Source: Streptomyces sp. NRRL F-5126
GTDB taxonomy: Bacteria; Actinomycetota; Actinomycetes; Streptomycetales; Streptomycetaceae
Length of the DNA stretch: 64,000 bases
Reading direction: 5' to 3'
Assembly: GCF_000721265.1 (NCBI RefSeq)
Contig: NZ_JOFZ01000003.1
Location: 382,043-446,042 of the forward strand
Below are positions 24,876 to 34,146 of the stretch, one piece after another. A program made the position numbers and the translations under genes. Under the pieces are notes generated by a model, which did not search any database, was not told the origin of the DNA, and saw only the letters and a list, made by a program, of their open reading frames with translations. How positions within the stretch are numbered: the first letter of the stretch is position 1; each line of letters begins with the position of its first letter.

Positions 24876-25898
24876 TCACACGGCGGGCCCGCGCGGGGCG
24901 GATGGCACCGCCGGCGTCGCGAACGCCGCTGCTGTCCACGCGACGTCGTCGGCGGCCAGCAAGGCCTCGACGGCCTCAGGCGACGGCAGCGGGCCGTGGT
25001 CGGACGTGGCACGCAGCGCGGAGGCCGCGGTGAGGTGGCCGAGGCGAAGCGCGCGGGCCGGGTGATCGCCCCGGACGGTGGCCGCCAGGTAGCCGGCGGC
25101 GAACGCGTCGCCCGCGCCGACCGGTTCGACGACGTCGACACGTGGGGCGGGCACGGTGTGCCGCCCTGACTCGGTGTAGGCGGTCGCGGCGCGTCCGCCG
25201 TCCTTGACGATCAGCGCGGCGGGTTGCGGCAGCAGCGCGCGCACGTCGTCGGGTTCCGCGGCCGCCGTGCCCCACAGGTTCTGCGCCTCGTCGAGCCCGA
25301 CGAAGACGATGTCCGCCCGGCGGGCCAGGGAGAGCAGCACGTCGGCGGCCGGTTCCGGCGCGCCGGTCCACAGTGCGGCGCGGTGGTTGACGTCGAAGCT
25401 GACGGGCCGGGCGCGTGTGCCGGACAGTGCGGCCCGCACGAGGTCGTGGCAGGACGGGGAGAGGGCCGCGGTGATGCCGGTCAGGTGCAGCAGGCCCGCG
25501 GTGCGGACGGCGTCCTGGGCGAGCAGGCCGGGGCCGAGGCCCGCGGCGGCGGAGTCCCGGCGGTAGTAGTGGACGTGGGTGCCGTCGCGGCCGGGGTCCT
25601 TGAACAGCAGCCCGGTCGGGCGCACCGGGTCGAACCGCACTCCTGACACGTCGACGCCGAAGGCCGCGACGCGCTCGCGCACCATACGGCCGAGCGGATC
25701 GTCGCCCAGGGCGGAGACCCAGCGGGCGGACACGCCGTGATCCGCCAGGTAGCAGGCCACGTTGGACTCGGCGCCCGCCACGTCGAGCGTGAGCCTGCGC
25801 GCCGCGTCGAGCGGTCCCAGTGGGGCGGGTGCCATGGCCGCCATCGTCTCGCCCACGCAGGCGACCGGCCCGCGGGGCGCCGGCAGTGTCCCGCTCAC
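24876..25898 (-). CDS. PfkB-family sugar acid kinase (2-keto-3-deoxy-gluconate/galactonate kinase)
   Basis: A 340-residue ribokinase-fold enzyme that would phosphorylate 2-keto-3-deoxygalactonate. It has the N-terminal PfkB segment VAGAESNVACYLADHGVSAR, DPLGRMVRERV, the central FDVNHRAALW, and the catalytic anion-hole motif VGAGDAFAAGYLAA. The GTG 25898 start overlaps the lactonase stop (GTGA). It is the last gene of the galactose catabolic operon and acts just before the aldolase step. Confidence 0.87.
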   Translation of the reverse strand: MSGTLPAPRGPVACVGETMAAMAPAPLGPLDAARRLTLDVAGAESNVACYLADHGVSARWVSALGDDPLGRMVRERVAAFGVDVSGVRFDPVRPTGLLFKDPGRDGTHVHYYRRDSAAAGLGPGLLAQDAVRTAGLLHLTGITAALSPSCHDLVRAALSGTRARPVSFDVNHRAALWTGAPEPAADVLLSLARRADIVFVGLDEAQNLWGTAAAEPDDVRALLPQPAALIVKDGGRAATAYTESGRHTVPAPRVDVVEPVGAGDAFAAGYLAATVRGDHPARALRLGHLTAASALRATSDHGPLPSPEAVEALLAADDVAWTAAAFATPAVPSAPRGPAV

Positions 25899-26809
25899 GC
25901 GCGCGTCTGCGATCCGAGGAGCCCGGGCGCGGGACGGAACGCCGCAGCCGGCACGCCCGGCACGTCGGCACGCGTGGCGAAGACCGCCCCGTCGAGCGCG
26001 CCCGGGTGTGCGAGCCCGGTGCGTGCGCTGGTGACGTACAGGGTGCGCAGGTCGTCGCCGCCCAGGCAGACACCGGCCGGTTGCGCCGCGGGCAGTGCGA
26101 CGGTGCGGTCGCGTACGCCGTCGCGCGTGTAGTGGTGCACAACGCCCTTGCCCCACACCGCCGTCCACAAGCCGCCCGCCGCGTCCACCGCCATGCCGTC
26201 GGGTCCGCCGGATGCCAGTTCGATGAATACCGTCCCCGGGCCGATCTCCCCGCTCCCAGGGTCGACGGTGTGCCTGCGCACCACCCGGCGTGCGGTGTCC
26301 GTGAGGTACATGGTGGTGCCGTCGGCGTCGAACGCCGGGCCATTGGGGATGGTGATGCCGGTGAGCACGCGGCTGACCGAGCCGTCCGGGTCGACGCGGT
26401 AGAGGGAGCCCGCTCCGTCGGCCTCGTCGTAGGCCATGCTGCCCGCCCAGAAGCGGCCGTACGGGTCGGCGGACGCGTCGTTCATGCGGGCGGGTGACGG
26501 CGCGCCGTCCTCGGGGCGTGCGAGCCAGGTGGTGTGTCCGCCGGGGCCGAGGAGGCGGATGCCGGTGCCGGCGGCGGCGATCCAGTGGCCGGGGTGGCCC
26601 TCCACCGGGGCGACGGCGCCGAGCGGTTCCGGCAGGGTGGCGACCACATCGAAGTGCGCGGCGGGGTCGTCCCCGCCTTCGCGGGCCGCGAGCAGGCGGC
26701 CCGTCAGGATGTCGACGAGGTGGAGCCGGCCACCGGCCCATCGGGGGCCCTCGCCGAGCGCGAGGCGGTCCGCCGAGCAGACCCGGGGCGTCGTGGCGGC
26801 GCCGCTCAC
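25895..26809 (-). CDS. SMP-30/gluconolactonase-family sugar lactonase
   Basis: A 304-residue six-bladed propeller lactonase with LGEGPRW near the start (metal-ligand Glu), RMNDASADPYGRFWAGSMAY (substrate and metal residues), ITIPNGPAFDADG and ASGGPDGMAVDAAG GLW-type blades, as in SMP-30 proteins. In this cluster it would open galactono-lactone to galactonate, the step between the SDR dehydrogenase and the dehydratase. It is GTGA-coupled to the aldolase gene upstream and to the kinase gene downstream. Confidence 0.88.
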   Translation of the reverse strand: MSGAATTPRVCSADRLALGEGPRWAGGRLHLVDILTGRLLAAREGGDDPAAHFDVVATLPEPLGAVAPVEGHPGHWIAAAGTGIRLLGPGGHTTWLARPEDGAPSPARMNDASADPYGRFWAGSMAYDEADGAGSLYRVDPDGSVSRVLTGITIPNGPAFDADGTTMYLTDTARRVVRRHTVDPGSGEIGPGTVFIELASGGPDGMAVDAAGGLWTAVWGKGVVHHYTRDGVRDRTVALPAAQPAGVCLGGDDLRTLYVTSARTGLAHPGALDGAVFATRADVPGVPAAAFRPAPGLLGSQTRA

Positions 26810-27471
26810 CGCTTCTCCCCCGCCCCGGCCGGTACACGGACGGCGTCCGGTGCCCGCGCGATGTCGAGGAACCGGCGGGCGCGCGCACGCAGCGTGTCGA
26901 GGTCGCCGCCGTCCGCCGCGTCGCCGACGAGCGGGGACCCGACGCCGACGGCCACCGCGCCCTGGGCGAGGTAGGCGCGTGCGGCTTCCTCGTCCACACC
27001 GCCGACCGGCACGAACGGCAGGTCGGGGAACGGGCCCGCCAGGGCCCGCAGGTAGCCGGGGCCGCCGGCCTGCGCGGCCGGGAAGATCTTCAGCGCCGCG
27101 GCGCCGAGCCGACCGGCCGCGACGATCTCGGTGGGGGTCATGACGCCCGCCAGGACGGGCAGACCGAGGTCGCGCGCGGCGGTGACGCCCTCGCCGAGGG
27201 CGGGCGTCACCGCGAAGTCGGCGCCGGCGCGGTGGGCCGCTGCGGCGTCCTCGGCGGTCAGCACGGTGCCCGCGCCGAGCGGTGCGTCCGGGCCGAGCGC
27301 CCTTCTCGCCTCCGCGATGACGTCGAGCGCGTCGCGTCCCGAGAGTGACACCTCGATCAGCGCGATGCGCTCCTCGGCCAGGGCCCGCACGGTGGCGAGC
27401 GAGGCAGCGGGGTCGCTCCCGCGCACGATGGCCACGATCCGGTGGGCGCGCAGCGCGCCGAGCAGGTCCAC
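26806..27471 (-). CDS. KDPG/KDPGal aldolase
   Basis: A 221-residue class I aldolase that would split 2-keto-3-deoxy-6-phosphogalactonate into pyruvate and glyceraldehyde-3-phosphate. Family motifs: RIVAIVRGSDP at the N-terminus, IEVSLSG with the catalytic Glu, GAGTVLT, FAVTPALGEGV, the Schiff-base lysine in ALKIFPAAQAGG, and PVGGVDEEAARAYLAQGAVA. It starts 1 nt after the epimerase-like gene stop. With the kinase, lactonase and dehydratase it completes the De Ley-Doudoroff route. Confidence 0.93.
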   Translation of the reverse strand: MDLLGALRAHRIVAIVRGSDPAASLATVRALAEERIALIEVSLSGRDALDVIAEARRALGPDAPLGAGTVLTAEDAAAAHRAGADFAVTPALGEGVTAARDLGLPVLAGVMTPTEIVAAGRLGAAALKIFPAAQAGGPGYLRALAGPFPDLPFVPVGGVDEEAARAYLAQGAVAVGVGSPLVGDAADGGDLDTLRARARRFLDIARAPDAVRVPAGAGEKR

Positions 27472-27472
27472 G

Positions 27473-28288
27473 TCAGTGTGTCCTTTCCTGTGAGTGGCGG
27501 GCCGTCAGGAAGAGGCGCCAGCGCGCCCGACCCGATGGTGGCACGGTGGCGGTGTCGCCCTCGGCGGCGCCGTCCAGGGCGAAGACCCTGCCGAGCATCG
27601 GCTCGACACCGATCGACCGGTAGGGCGCCCGCCCGGGGAAGCCGCCGAGGTTGCGCCACAGGGCGACGGACAGCGGCTGGTCCTCCGCCTCGACGCGCAG
27701 GGTGAGGGAGTCGGGGCCGTCGTGCACCGTCGCCTCGTCGGCGTCGACGACCGCGCCGACGGCCGTGCCGTCGGGTGCGCCGAGCACGTGCAGCGGGGTG
27801 CCGGCAGGGGACGGCCAGCGGCCGGGGCGCCAACCGGTGCCGCCGTCCTGGTACAGCCGCAGGGGCGCGCCGTCCCGCATGGCCAGCCGGGCGCGGTGCG
27901 AGAGGTCGAGCAGCGCGTGGGCCGCCCACAGGAAGCGCGTGCCGGGCTCGGCGGCCAGCCGGTAGTCGACGACGGTGTGTTCGGCGCCGGTGCGGATGCG
28001 CCGGGTGAGGGCGAAGCCGGGCCAGGCGGTGTGTTCCTCGTCGCCGTGCCGCCGCCAGGGCCTGGTCCAGGCGTCGCCGTGGTCCGGCACGCCCCGCACG
28101 GTGGGCAGGCACTCCTCGACGCCGCCCGCGTCGGCGAACGGGTCGCCGGGGCGTACGGCGTGCCTGCGGGGCTCATCGCGGTGCCAGAGCCACTCCCGTC
28201 CGCCGGAGGTCAGCGACGTCCAGCGGCCGCCGCGCGCGGGGTCGGTGACGATCCGGGGCCCGGTCGCGTGCGTGCCGTCGCTCACCAT
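27473..28288 (-). CDS. Aldose 1-epimerase-like (mutarotase fold) protein
   Basis: A 271-residue beta-sandwich protein of the galactose mutarotase superfamily: an N-terminal RGGRWTSLTSGGREWLWHRD strand pair, GGVEECLPTVRG, HGDAWTRPW and a C-terminal SIGVEPMLGRV with an acidic residue in the usual catalytic-Glu position. It probably interconverts galactose anomers for the dehydrogenase, or handles a sugar-acid anomer. The start is ATG 28288 or the GTGA-overlapping GTG 28285. It overlaps the dehydratase gene end. Confidence 0.72.
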   Translation of the reverse strand: MVSDGTHATGPRIVTDPARGGRWTSLTSGGREWLWHRDEPRRHAVRPGDPFADAGGVEECLPTVRGVPDHGDAWTRPWRRHGDEEHTAWPGFALTRRIRTGAEHTVVDYRLAAEPGTRFLWAAHALLDLSHRARLAMRDGAPLRLYQDGGTGWRPGRWPSPAGTPLHVLGAPDGTAVGAVVDADEATVHDGPDSLTLRVEAEDQPLSVALWRNLGGFPGRAPYRSIGVEPMLGRVFALDGAAEGDTATVPPSGRARWRLFLTARHSQERTH

Positions 28289-29427
28289 TCCGCGAACGAT
28301 CCGTCGTCGTGGCGCCACAGCGGATTGCGCCAGCGGTGCCCGGCACGGTCGGCCGCGCGTACGGCGTCCTCGTCGACGCTCACGCCGAGTCCCGGCGCCG
28401 TGGTGCGGTGTGCGTGACCGTCGACGAAGTTGAAGGGTTCGGTGTCGACGAGGTACGAGAGCAGGTCGGCGTCCTTGTTGTAGTGGATGCCCCTGCTCTG
28501 CTCCTGGATGAGGAAGTTGGGGGCGGAGAAGGCGATCTGCAGGCTGGCCGCGAGGGCGATCGGCCCGAGGGGGCAGTGCGGGGCGAGCTGCGCGCCGTAC
28601 ACGTCGGCGAGCGACGCGATGCGGTGCACCTCGGAGATGCCGCCGGCGTGCGAGAGGTCGGGCTGCGCGACCGCGACCCCGGCGCCGAGCACGGGCAGGA
28701 ACTCGGCACGCCCGTAGAGCCGTTCGCCCGTGGCGACGGGCACGGGGCTCGCGGCCACCAGCGCGGGCAGCACACCGCCGTGCTCGGGCAGCAGCGGCTC
28801 CTCCGCGAACAGCGGGTGCAGCGGCGCCAGTTCGGCGAGAACGCGGCGGGCGCCCGCGGGTGTGAACCGCCCGTGGAAGTCGACTGCGACGTCCCGGTGC
28901 GGGCCGAGCACCTCGCGTGCGGCGGCGACCCGCTCGACGACGGCGGCCGTCTCGGCCGCCGTGGCCATCGGGGAGGTGCGCCCGGCGGCGTTCATCTTGA
29001 CGGCGGTGAACCCGGCCTCGGTCTGCGCGGCGACCTGCTCGGCGATGTGCGAAAGATCGTCGCCGCCGACCCAGGCGTAGACGCGCACCCGGTCGCGTAC
29101 GGGCCCGCCGAGCAGGGCGTGCACGGGCGCGCCGTACGCCTTGCCTGCGATGTCCCACAGCGCCTGGTCGAGGCCGGCGACGGCGCTGGACAGCACGGGG
29201 CCGCCGCGGTAGAAGCCGGCCTTCGTCATGACCTGCCAGTGGTCCTCGATGCGGAGGGGGTCCTGGCCGACGAGGTACTCGGCGAGGACGTCCACGGCGG
29301 CCCTGACCACCTCGGCGCGTCCCTCGACGACCGGTTCGCCCCAGCCGACGACGCCCTCGTCCGTCTCGACGCGGCAGAACAGCCAGCGGGGCGGCACGAG
29401 GAACGTCTCGACCCGGTCGATCTTCAC
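28282..29427 (-). CDS. dgoD: D-galactonate dehydratase (enolase superfamily)
   Basis: A 381-residue mandelate racemase/enolase-superfamily dehydratase making 2-keto-3-deoxygalactonate. Features: MKIDRVETFLVPPRWLFCRV N-terminus, VKMNAAG, metal ligands around DFHGRF, EEPLLPEH and TGERLYGR, PDLSHAGGISEVHRI, and the catalytic His region APHCPLGPIALAAS. This motif series and length are characteristic of DgoD. It is GTGA-coupled to the GntR regulator gene and lies with kinase, aldolase and lactonase genes. Confidence 0.92.
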   Translation of the reverse strand: MKIDRVETFLVPPRWLFCRVETDEGVVGWGEPVVEGRAEVVRAAVDVLAEYLVGQDPLRIEDHWQVMTKAGFYRGGPVLSSAVAGLDQALWDIAGKAYGAPVHALLGGPVRDRVRVYAWVGGDDLSHIAEQVAAQTEAGFTAVKMNAAGRTSPMATAAETAAVVERVAAAREVLGPHRDVAVDFHGRFTPAGARRVLAELAPLHPLFAEEPLLPEHGGVLPALVAASPVPVATGERLYGRAEFLPVLGAGVAVAQPDLSHAGGISEVHRIASLADVYGAQLAPHCPLGPIALAASLQIAFSAPNFLIQEQSRGIHYNKDADLLSYLVDTEPFNFVDGHAHRTTAPGLGVSVDEDAVRAADRAGHRWRNPLWRHDDGSFAEW

Positions 29428-30176
29428 TTGGTCTCGTCGCCTTCCGTGTACGTGCTCTCCTGCGCGGTCGCGTGCACCTTGTCGAGGTCGCGTCCCGCCT
29501 GGTCGAGCAGTGCCCGCATGGCGCGTTCCGCGGCGTCGCCGTCGCCCGCGCGCACCGCGTCGAGCACGGCACGGTGGCTGGGCACGGGGTCCTCGCCGTG
29601 CGGGGAGCTGTGCACGATCCGGTCGCGGTGGGCCAGGCCCGACTCGATGACCATCTCCATGCGTTCGAGCAGTTCGTTGTGGGTGGCGTTGAGCAGGGCG
29701 CGGTGGAAGGCGAGGTCGGCCTCGACGGCGTGGTCCGCCTGCCCGCCGCCTTCGACGGCCATGGCGGCGAGCGCGTCCTCCAGCGCCTGGACGTCCGCGT
29801 CGCCGCGCCGCTCGGCCGCGAGCCGTACGGCGGCCGGCTCGATGATGCCGCGTACCTCGCTGAGGTTGCGCAGCAGGGCGAGGTCGGCCACGGTGTCGGT
29901 GGAGCCGGCGAACTGCCAGCGCAGGACGTCCGCGTCGAGCAGGTTCCAGTCGGCTCGCGGCCTGACGAAGGTGCCGCGCTTCTGCCGTGCGTCGACCATT
30001 CCCTTGGCGGCCAGCACCTTGAGCGATTCCCGCAGGGCGGTCAGGCTGACGCCCAGCTCCCCCTGGAGCGCGACGAGGTCGAGTGTCGCCCCCTCGGGGA
30101 TCCGGCCGCTGAGCACCCGGCGCGCGAGGGCCTCCACGGTCTGTCCGTGCACTCCGCGGCGCGCGTACGGCGTCAT
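29424..30176 (-). CDS. GntR/FadR-family regulator of the galactonate genes (DgoR-like)
   Basis: A 250-residue repressor with an N-terminal winged helix (RVLSGRIPEGATLDLVALQG, LGVSLTALRESLKVLAAKG) and an all-helical FCD ligand domain. The FCD domain shows the metal/ligand set D-x4-H (EADLAFHRALL), H (PSHRAVLDAV) and a central R/E helix. By position and family it resembles E. coli DgoR, whose inducer is galactonate. It is co-transcribed with dgoD, so self-regulation is likely. Confidence 0.87.
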   Translation of the reverse strand: MTPYARRGVHGQTVEALARRVLSGRIPEGATLDLVALQGELGVSLTALRESLKVLAAKGMVDARQKRGTFVRPRADWNLLDADVLRWQFAGSTDTVADLALLRNLSEVRGIIEPAAVRLAAERRGDADVQALEDALAAMAVEGGGQADHAVEADLAFHRALLNATHNELLERMEMVIESGLAHRDRIVHSSPHGEDPVPSHRAVLDAVRAGDGDAAERAMRALLDQAGRDLDKVHATAQESTYTEGDETK

Positions 30177-30258
30177 GTCAGTTGCTGCCTTTCTGCTGCT
30201 CGTCGTGGTGTCACCGTGGCTCGTCGCGGTGACACCCGTGGTCGTCGTGCCGTCCCTC

Positions 30259-31017
30259 TCACGCGGACGCCTTGACGACGCTCCAGCCGCCGTCGACGAG
30301 GAGGCTCGCCCCGGTGACGAAGGCGGACTCGTCGGCGGTGAGGAACGCGATCGCCGCGGCGACCTCCTCGGGCGTCCCGAAGCGGCGGACGGCGGTCTCG
30401 GCGACGCTGCGCACCCTGTCCTCCTCGGACACGCGGTCCCAGGCGGCGGTGAGCACCGGCCCGGGCAGTACGGCGTTGACGCGGACCTCGGGCCCGTACT
30501 CGACGGCGAGCTGCCCGCTGAGCGAGAGCAGGGCGCCCTTCGACGCGGCGTACGCGGGGTGGCCGGGGATGCCCTTGTGCGCGTGCACGGACGAGGTGAG
30601 GACGACCGCGCCGCGGTGTTCCCGCAGGTCGGGCAGGAGGGTGCGGAAGCCGAGGAAGGCGCCGGTGAGGTTGACCGAGAGCTGCCGCTCCCAGGAGGCG
30701 AGGGTCATGTCGCCCGCGGGAACGACGTCCACCGTGTAGGCGTTGCTGACGAACACTCCGACGGGCCCGAAGGTGTGGGCGGCTTCGGCGACTCGGTCCC
30801 AGGCGCCGGCGTCGGCGACGTCGGCCGCGACGAACGCGGCGCGGCCACCGTCCGCCCGTATGCTCGCGGCGGTGTGCTCGCCGGGCTCCTCGGCGACGTC
30901 GGCGAGCACCACGGCCGCGCCCTCGGCGGCGAGGCGGCGCGCGGTCGCGGCGCCGATGCCCGAGGCCGCGCCGGTGACGACGGCGACGCGGCCGGTGAAT
31001 CGTGCTGCCTGGTTCAT
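30259..31017 (-). CDS. SDR oxidoreductase, candidate NAD(P)-galactose dehydrogenase
   Basis: A 252-residue classical short-chain dehydrogenase: cofactor motif TGAASGIG, catalytic YAASK, and C-terminal DGGWSVV. The usual NNAG is changed to SNAYT. ATG 31017 is supported by GAGGAGA 7-8 nt upstream. Because the cluster has lactonase, dehydratase, kinase and aldolase genes but no other oxidoreductase, it is the best candidate for the first, galactose-oxidising step. L-fucose or arabinose dehydrogenase activity is an alternative. Confidence 0.8.
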   Translation of the reverse strand: MNQAARFTGRVAVVTGAASGIGAATARRLAAEGAAVVLADVAEEPGEHTAASIRADGGRAAFVAADVADAGAWDRVAEAAHTFGPVGVFVSNAYTVDVVPAGDMTLASWERQLSVNLTGAFLGFRTLLPDLREHRGAVVLTSSVHAHKGIPGHPAYAASKGALLSLSGQLAVEYGPEVRVNAVLPGPVLTAAWDRVSEEDRVRSVAETAVRRFGTPEEVAAAIAFLTADESAFVTGASLLVDGGWSVVKASA

Positions 31018-31108
31018 GGCGTGGGTCGTCTCCTCGGGGCTTGCGGTGCGCCGTCCGGTGCGCGCCGCTGTCTTGACCTGCACGGTGTTCGGGGTGGTGG
31101 TGGGCACG

Positions 31109-33241
31109 CTACCGCCTGTCCAGGACGGCGATCCCGGCGTCGTGCGCGGCCGTCCAGGCGAACGGCAGCCCGCTGTGGAGCAGGTACGCGCCGCTGTACT
31201 CGCGGCCGGATTCGGCGTCGCGGTAGCGCGCGGCCGGGTCGAGACCGCGGAGCCTGAGCCGGGCGGGCCTGCCGGGCACGAGGGGTGCCCCGTCGAGCGG
31301 GCCGGTGCTCCAGGCGAGTACCGCGAGGCGGCCGCCGTCCTGCCGCGCGTACTGCACGCCGCAGGTCGTGTCGGCCGGCGTGCGAAGCAGCCGCGCCTCG
31401 CCGAGGTGGACAATGTCCCTGAGCTCCTTGTACCTGGCGATCCACCCCGCGGCCTCGGTGCGCTGTTCCTCGCTCCAACGGCGGATGTCGGCGCCGACGC
31501 CGAGTACACCCGCCATCGCGGTGACGAAGCGGAAGGCGAGGGAGCGCGGCCGCGGGTCGAACACACCGGGCGCGTCGGTGACCCATGAGCTCATGGTGTG
31601 CGGCGCGTGGGCGTGCAGGTAGCCGTACTGGATCGAGAGCCGGTCGAGGGGCGCGGTGTTGTCGCTCGGCCAGACGACGTCGGTGCGGGCGAGGGTGGCG
31701 TGCTCGATGCGGCCGCCGCCGCCCGCGCATCCCTCGACGGTGACGTCCGGGTGGCGGGTGCGCAGGTGGTCGAGGACGCGCAGGTAGCCGCGGACGTGCG
31801 CGGCGTCCAGGTCGAGTGTTTCCGCGGGGCCCGCGCCGGGCCGGCCGCGCTCGGTGGGCGGCCGGTTCATGTCCCATTTGAGGTAGCTGATGTCGTAGGT
31901 GCCGAGCAGCTCGTCGAGGGTGTCGAGGACGAACCGCTGGACATCGTCACGGCCGAGGTCGAGAAGCAGCTGGTTGCGTACGAGCGTGGCGGGGCGCCCT
32001 TCGATGCGGTACACCCACTCGGGGTGGCGTGCGTACAGCTCGGAGGCGGGGCTGACGGCCTCGGGTTCGATCCACAGGCCGAAGTCCATGCCGAGGTCGC
32101 GCACTCCGGCGATGAAGGTGTCGAAACCGTCGGGGAAGGAGGCCTGGTCGGGGCGCCAGTCGCCGAGTCCCCCGGTGTCGTCGTGCCTGCCGGGGAACCA
32201 GCCGTCGTCGACGACGAACAGCTCCACGCCCAGGCCGGCCGCGGTCCTGGCGAGTTCGAGCTGGGTGGCGGCACGGACGCCGAACTGGGTGGCCTCCCAG
32301 GAGTTGTAGAGGACCTTGCGGGTGCGGCCGAGCCGTGCGCCGGCGAGCCGGCGCTCGTAGCGGTGCCAGACGCGGGCCAGGCCGTCGCGCCCCTCGGCGC
32401 TGAACGCGCAGGCCAGCACGGGGGTGGTGAGGGTGTCACCGGGGGCGAGGCGCACGGCGCCCTCGTGCGGCAGCCGGCCCGCTCGCACCCGTACGGCGCC
32501 GCCCGGTTCGGCGTCTGCGGTGATGTGCCAGTTGCCCGGCCACTCCAGTGCGATGCCGTAGGTGGGAGTGTCCCCCTCCGCGGGGTGCGCGGCGTCCTGC
32601 ACGGCCAGCCAGGGCGCGTAGGCATGGCCGGGCACACCCTGTGTGGAGGCGATCTCGAAGCGCCCGCGTGCGAGGTCGAGTTCGGTGAGCTGGAACTCCT
32701 GCGACCACTGACCGGTCAGGTACGTGAGCCGTGCGGCCTTGCGCACGGGGACGTTGATCGCGCCCGAGTCGAAGCGTTCCAGGCGGAGTTCGCACTCGCC
32801 CGTGCATGTCAGCTCCGTCCAGCGGCGGACCACGTCGGTACCCGGCACGGCCTCGTAGCACACCGCGACGTCCAGGCCGAGCCGCTCGTCGGTGAACATG
32901 AGCCGCAGGGCCCTGCCGTCCCCGGCGGTGGCCCCGGTGAAGGCCCACCACACGCCGCGCTCCCCGCCGAGGTGCTGGGCGATCAGGTCGGCTCCGGCGA
33001 AGGGACGCATCCCTTGGGGGATGTATTCGGCGGGCGCCGCGTCCGCCGGGGTGATGAAGTGGGTGCGCCCGGGCCAGTCGAGTGGCGAGGGGCCGTCCTC
33101 GGCGCCGTGCGGCCCCCAGGCCGCCAGTTCGGGCCGGCTCCCGTCCGGGGAGAGGGTGACGGCGTAGACGGTGTGTTCGGTGTGCAGGATCCACGGCCCG
33201 GCCGCCGCAGCGGGAGCCGCGGGCCCGTCGTGCGGCGTCAT
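31109..33241 (-). CDS. Alpha-galactosidase, GH36
   Basis: A 710-residue intracellular enzyme that releases galactose from imported alpha-galactosides. It has the N-terminal beta-supersandwich (1-300), then the barrel with NSWEATQF, FVVDDGWF, GLWIEPEAVSP, nucleophile D457 in YLKWDMNR, EGCAGGGGR, and the acid/base D527 in WPSDNTAPLDRLSIQYG. No signal peptide is present. It overlaps the permease stop as ATGA, so uptake and hydrolysis are co-expressed, with the galactose oxidation genes downstream. Confidence 0.95.
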   Translation of the reverse strand: MTPHDGPAAPAAAAGPWILHTEHTVYAVTLSPDGSRPELAAWGPHGAEDGPSPLDWPGRTHFITPADAAPAEYIPQGMRPFAGADLIAQHLGGERGVWWAFTGATAGDGRALRLMFTDERLGLDVAVCYEAVPGTDVVRRWTELTCTGECELRLERFDSGAINVPVRKAARLTYLTGQWSQEFQLTELDLARGRFEIASTQGVPGHAYAPWLAVQDAAHPAEGDTPTYGIALEWPGNWHITADAEPGGAVRVRAGRLPHEGAVRLAPGDTLTTPVLACAFSAEGRDGLARVWHRYERRLAGARLGRTRKVLYNSWEATQFGVRAATQLELARTAAGLGVELFVVDDGWFPGRHDDTGGLGDWRPDQASFPDGFDTFIAGVRDLGMDFGLWIEPEAVSPASELYARHPEWVYRIEGRPATLVRNQLLLDLGRDDVQRFVLDTLDELLGTYDISYLKWDMNRPPTERGRPGAGPAETLDLDAAHVRGYLRVLDHLRTRHPDVTVEGCAGGGGRIEHATLARTDVVWPSDNTAPLDRLSIQYGYLHAHAPHTMSSWVTDAPGVFDPRPRSLAFRFVTAMAGVLGVGADIRRWSEEQRTEAAGWIARYKELRDIVHLGEARLLRTPADTTCGVQYARQDGGRLAVLAWSTGPLDGAPLVPGRPARLRLRGLDPAARYRDAESGREYSGAYLLHSGLPFAWTAAHDAGIAVLDRR

Positions 33242-34146
33242 TTGACGGCCCCGAGGTTCAGTCCCGCGACGAAGTGCCGCTGGAAGCGGAGGAAGACGAT
33301 CACAGTGGGAGCTGCCGCGATCACGGACCCGGCGGCGATGACGTTCCAGTCGGAGACGTACTGGCCCTGCAGCCCGATCAGCGACGCGGTGATGGGCATC
33401 TTGCTGCCGGTGCGCAGCACGGTGATGGACCACAGCAGGTCGTTGAAGATCCAGGTGAACGAGAGCGCGGACAGCGCGGCCAGCGCGGGCTTGGCCAGGG
33501 GCATGACGATGCGGGTGTAGATGGTCCAGGGGCCGGCTCCGTCGATGACCGCGGCCTGCTGGATCTCCTGCGGGATGGACCGCATGAAGCCGTGCAGCAC
33601 GAAGACGTAGAAGCCGACGCCGAAGCCCACCTGCACGCCGATCACGGCATAGAGGCTGTCGTAGAGGCCGAGCATCTCGGTGAGTTTGGAGACCGGGATG
33701 AGCAGGATCTGCGGTGGCAGCAGGTTGCCGCCGAGCATCAGGAGCAGCAGGGTGCGGCGCAGCGGCAGGTTGTAGCGGCTGAGGGCGAACGCGGCCATGG
33801 AGGCGAGCCACAGGGAGAGCAGGACGCCGGGGACGGTCACGATGATGCTGTTGAGCAGGGCCTTGGCCTGCCCGCCGTCGGTCCAGGCCTGGGCGAAGCC
33901 GTGCAGCGTGAACGAGTGGGGCAGCGCGCCGAGTCCGTTGCTCGCGATGTCGTCGAACGAGCGGGTCGCGGTGACGAGGACGAGCGCGACGGGCAGCAGC
34001 CACAGCGCGGACAGCAGCACGGCTCCGGTGTGGAAGCCGGCCGTGCCGAGCGCCCGCCCGCGGGGGCGGCCCGCACCGCGCCGGTCGCGGCCGTCCTCGG
34101 CGGGCGGTGTCTGGGCCCGGGGCGGCGAAGCGTGGGTGACGGCCAT
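33238..34146 (-). CDS. Sugar ABC transporter permease (MalG type)
   Basis: A 302-residue permease with six predicted helices after a hydrophilic 30-residue start. The MalG-type EAA loop reads EIQQAAVIDGAGPWTIYTRI, and PLAKPALAALSALSFTWIFN follows. It starts in a TGATG overlap with the MalF-type permease and ends overlapping the GH36 gene. No cognate ATPase is present locally; Streptomyces sugar importers commonly share the MsiK ATPase. Confidence 0.93.
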   Translation of the reverse strand: MAVTHASPPRAQTPPAEDGRDRRGAGRPRGRALGTAGFHTGAVLLSALWLLPVALVLVTATRSFDDIASNGLGALPHSFTLHGFAQAWTDGGQAKALLNSIIVTVPGVLLSLWLASMAAFALSRYNLPLRRTLLLLMLGGNLLPPQILLIPVSKLTEMLGLYDSLYAVIGVQVGFGVGFYVFVLHGFMRSIPQEIQQAAVIDGAGPWTIYTRIVMPLAKPALAALSALSFTWIFNDLLWSITVLRTGSKMPITASLIGLQGQYVSDWNVIAAGSVIAAAPTVIVFLRFQRHFVAGLNLGAVK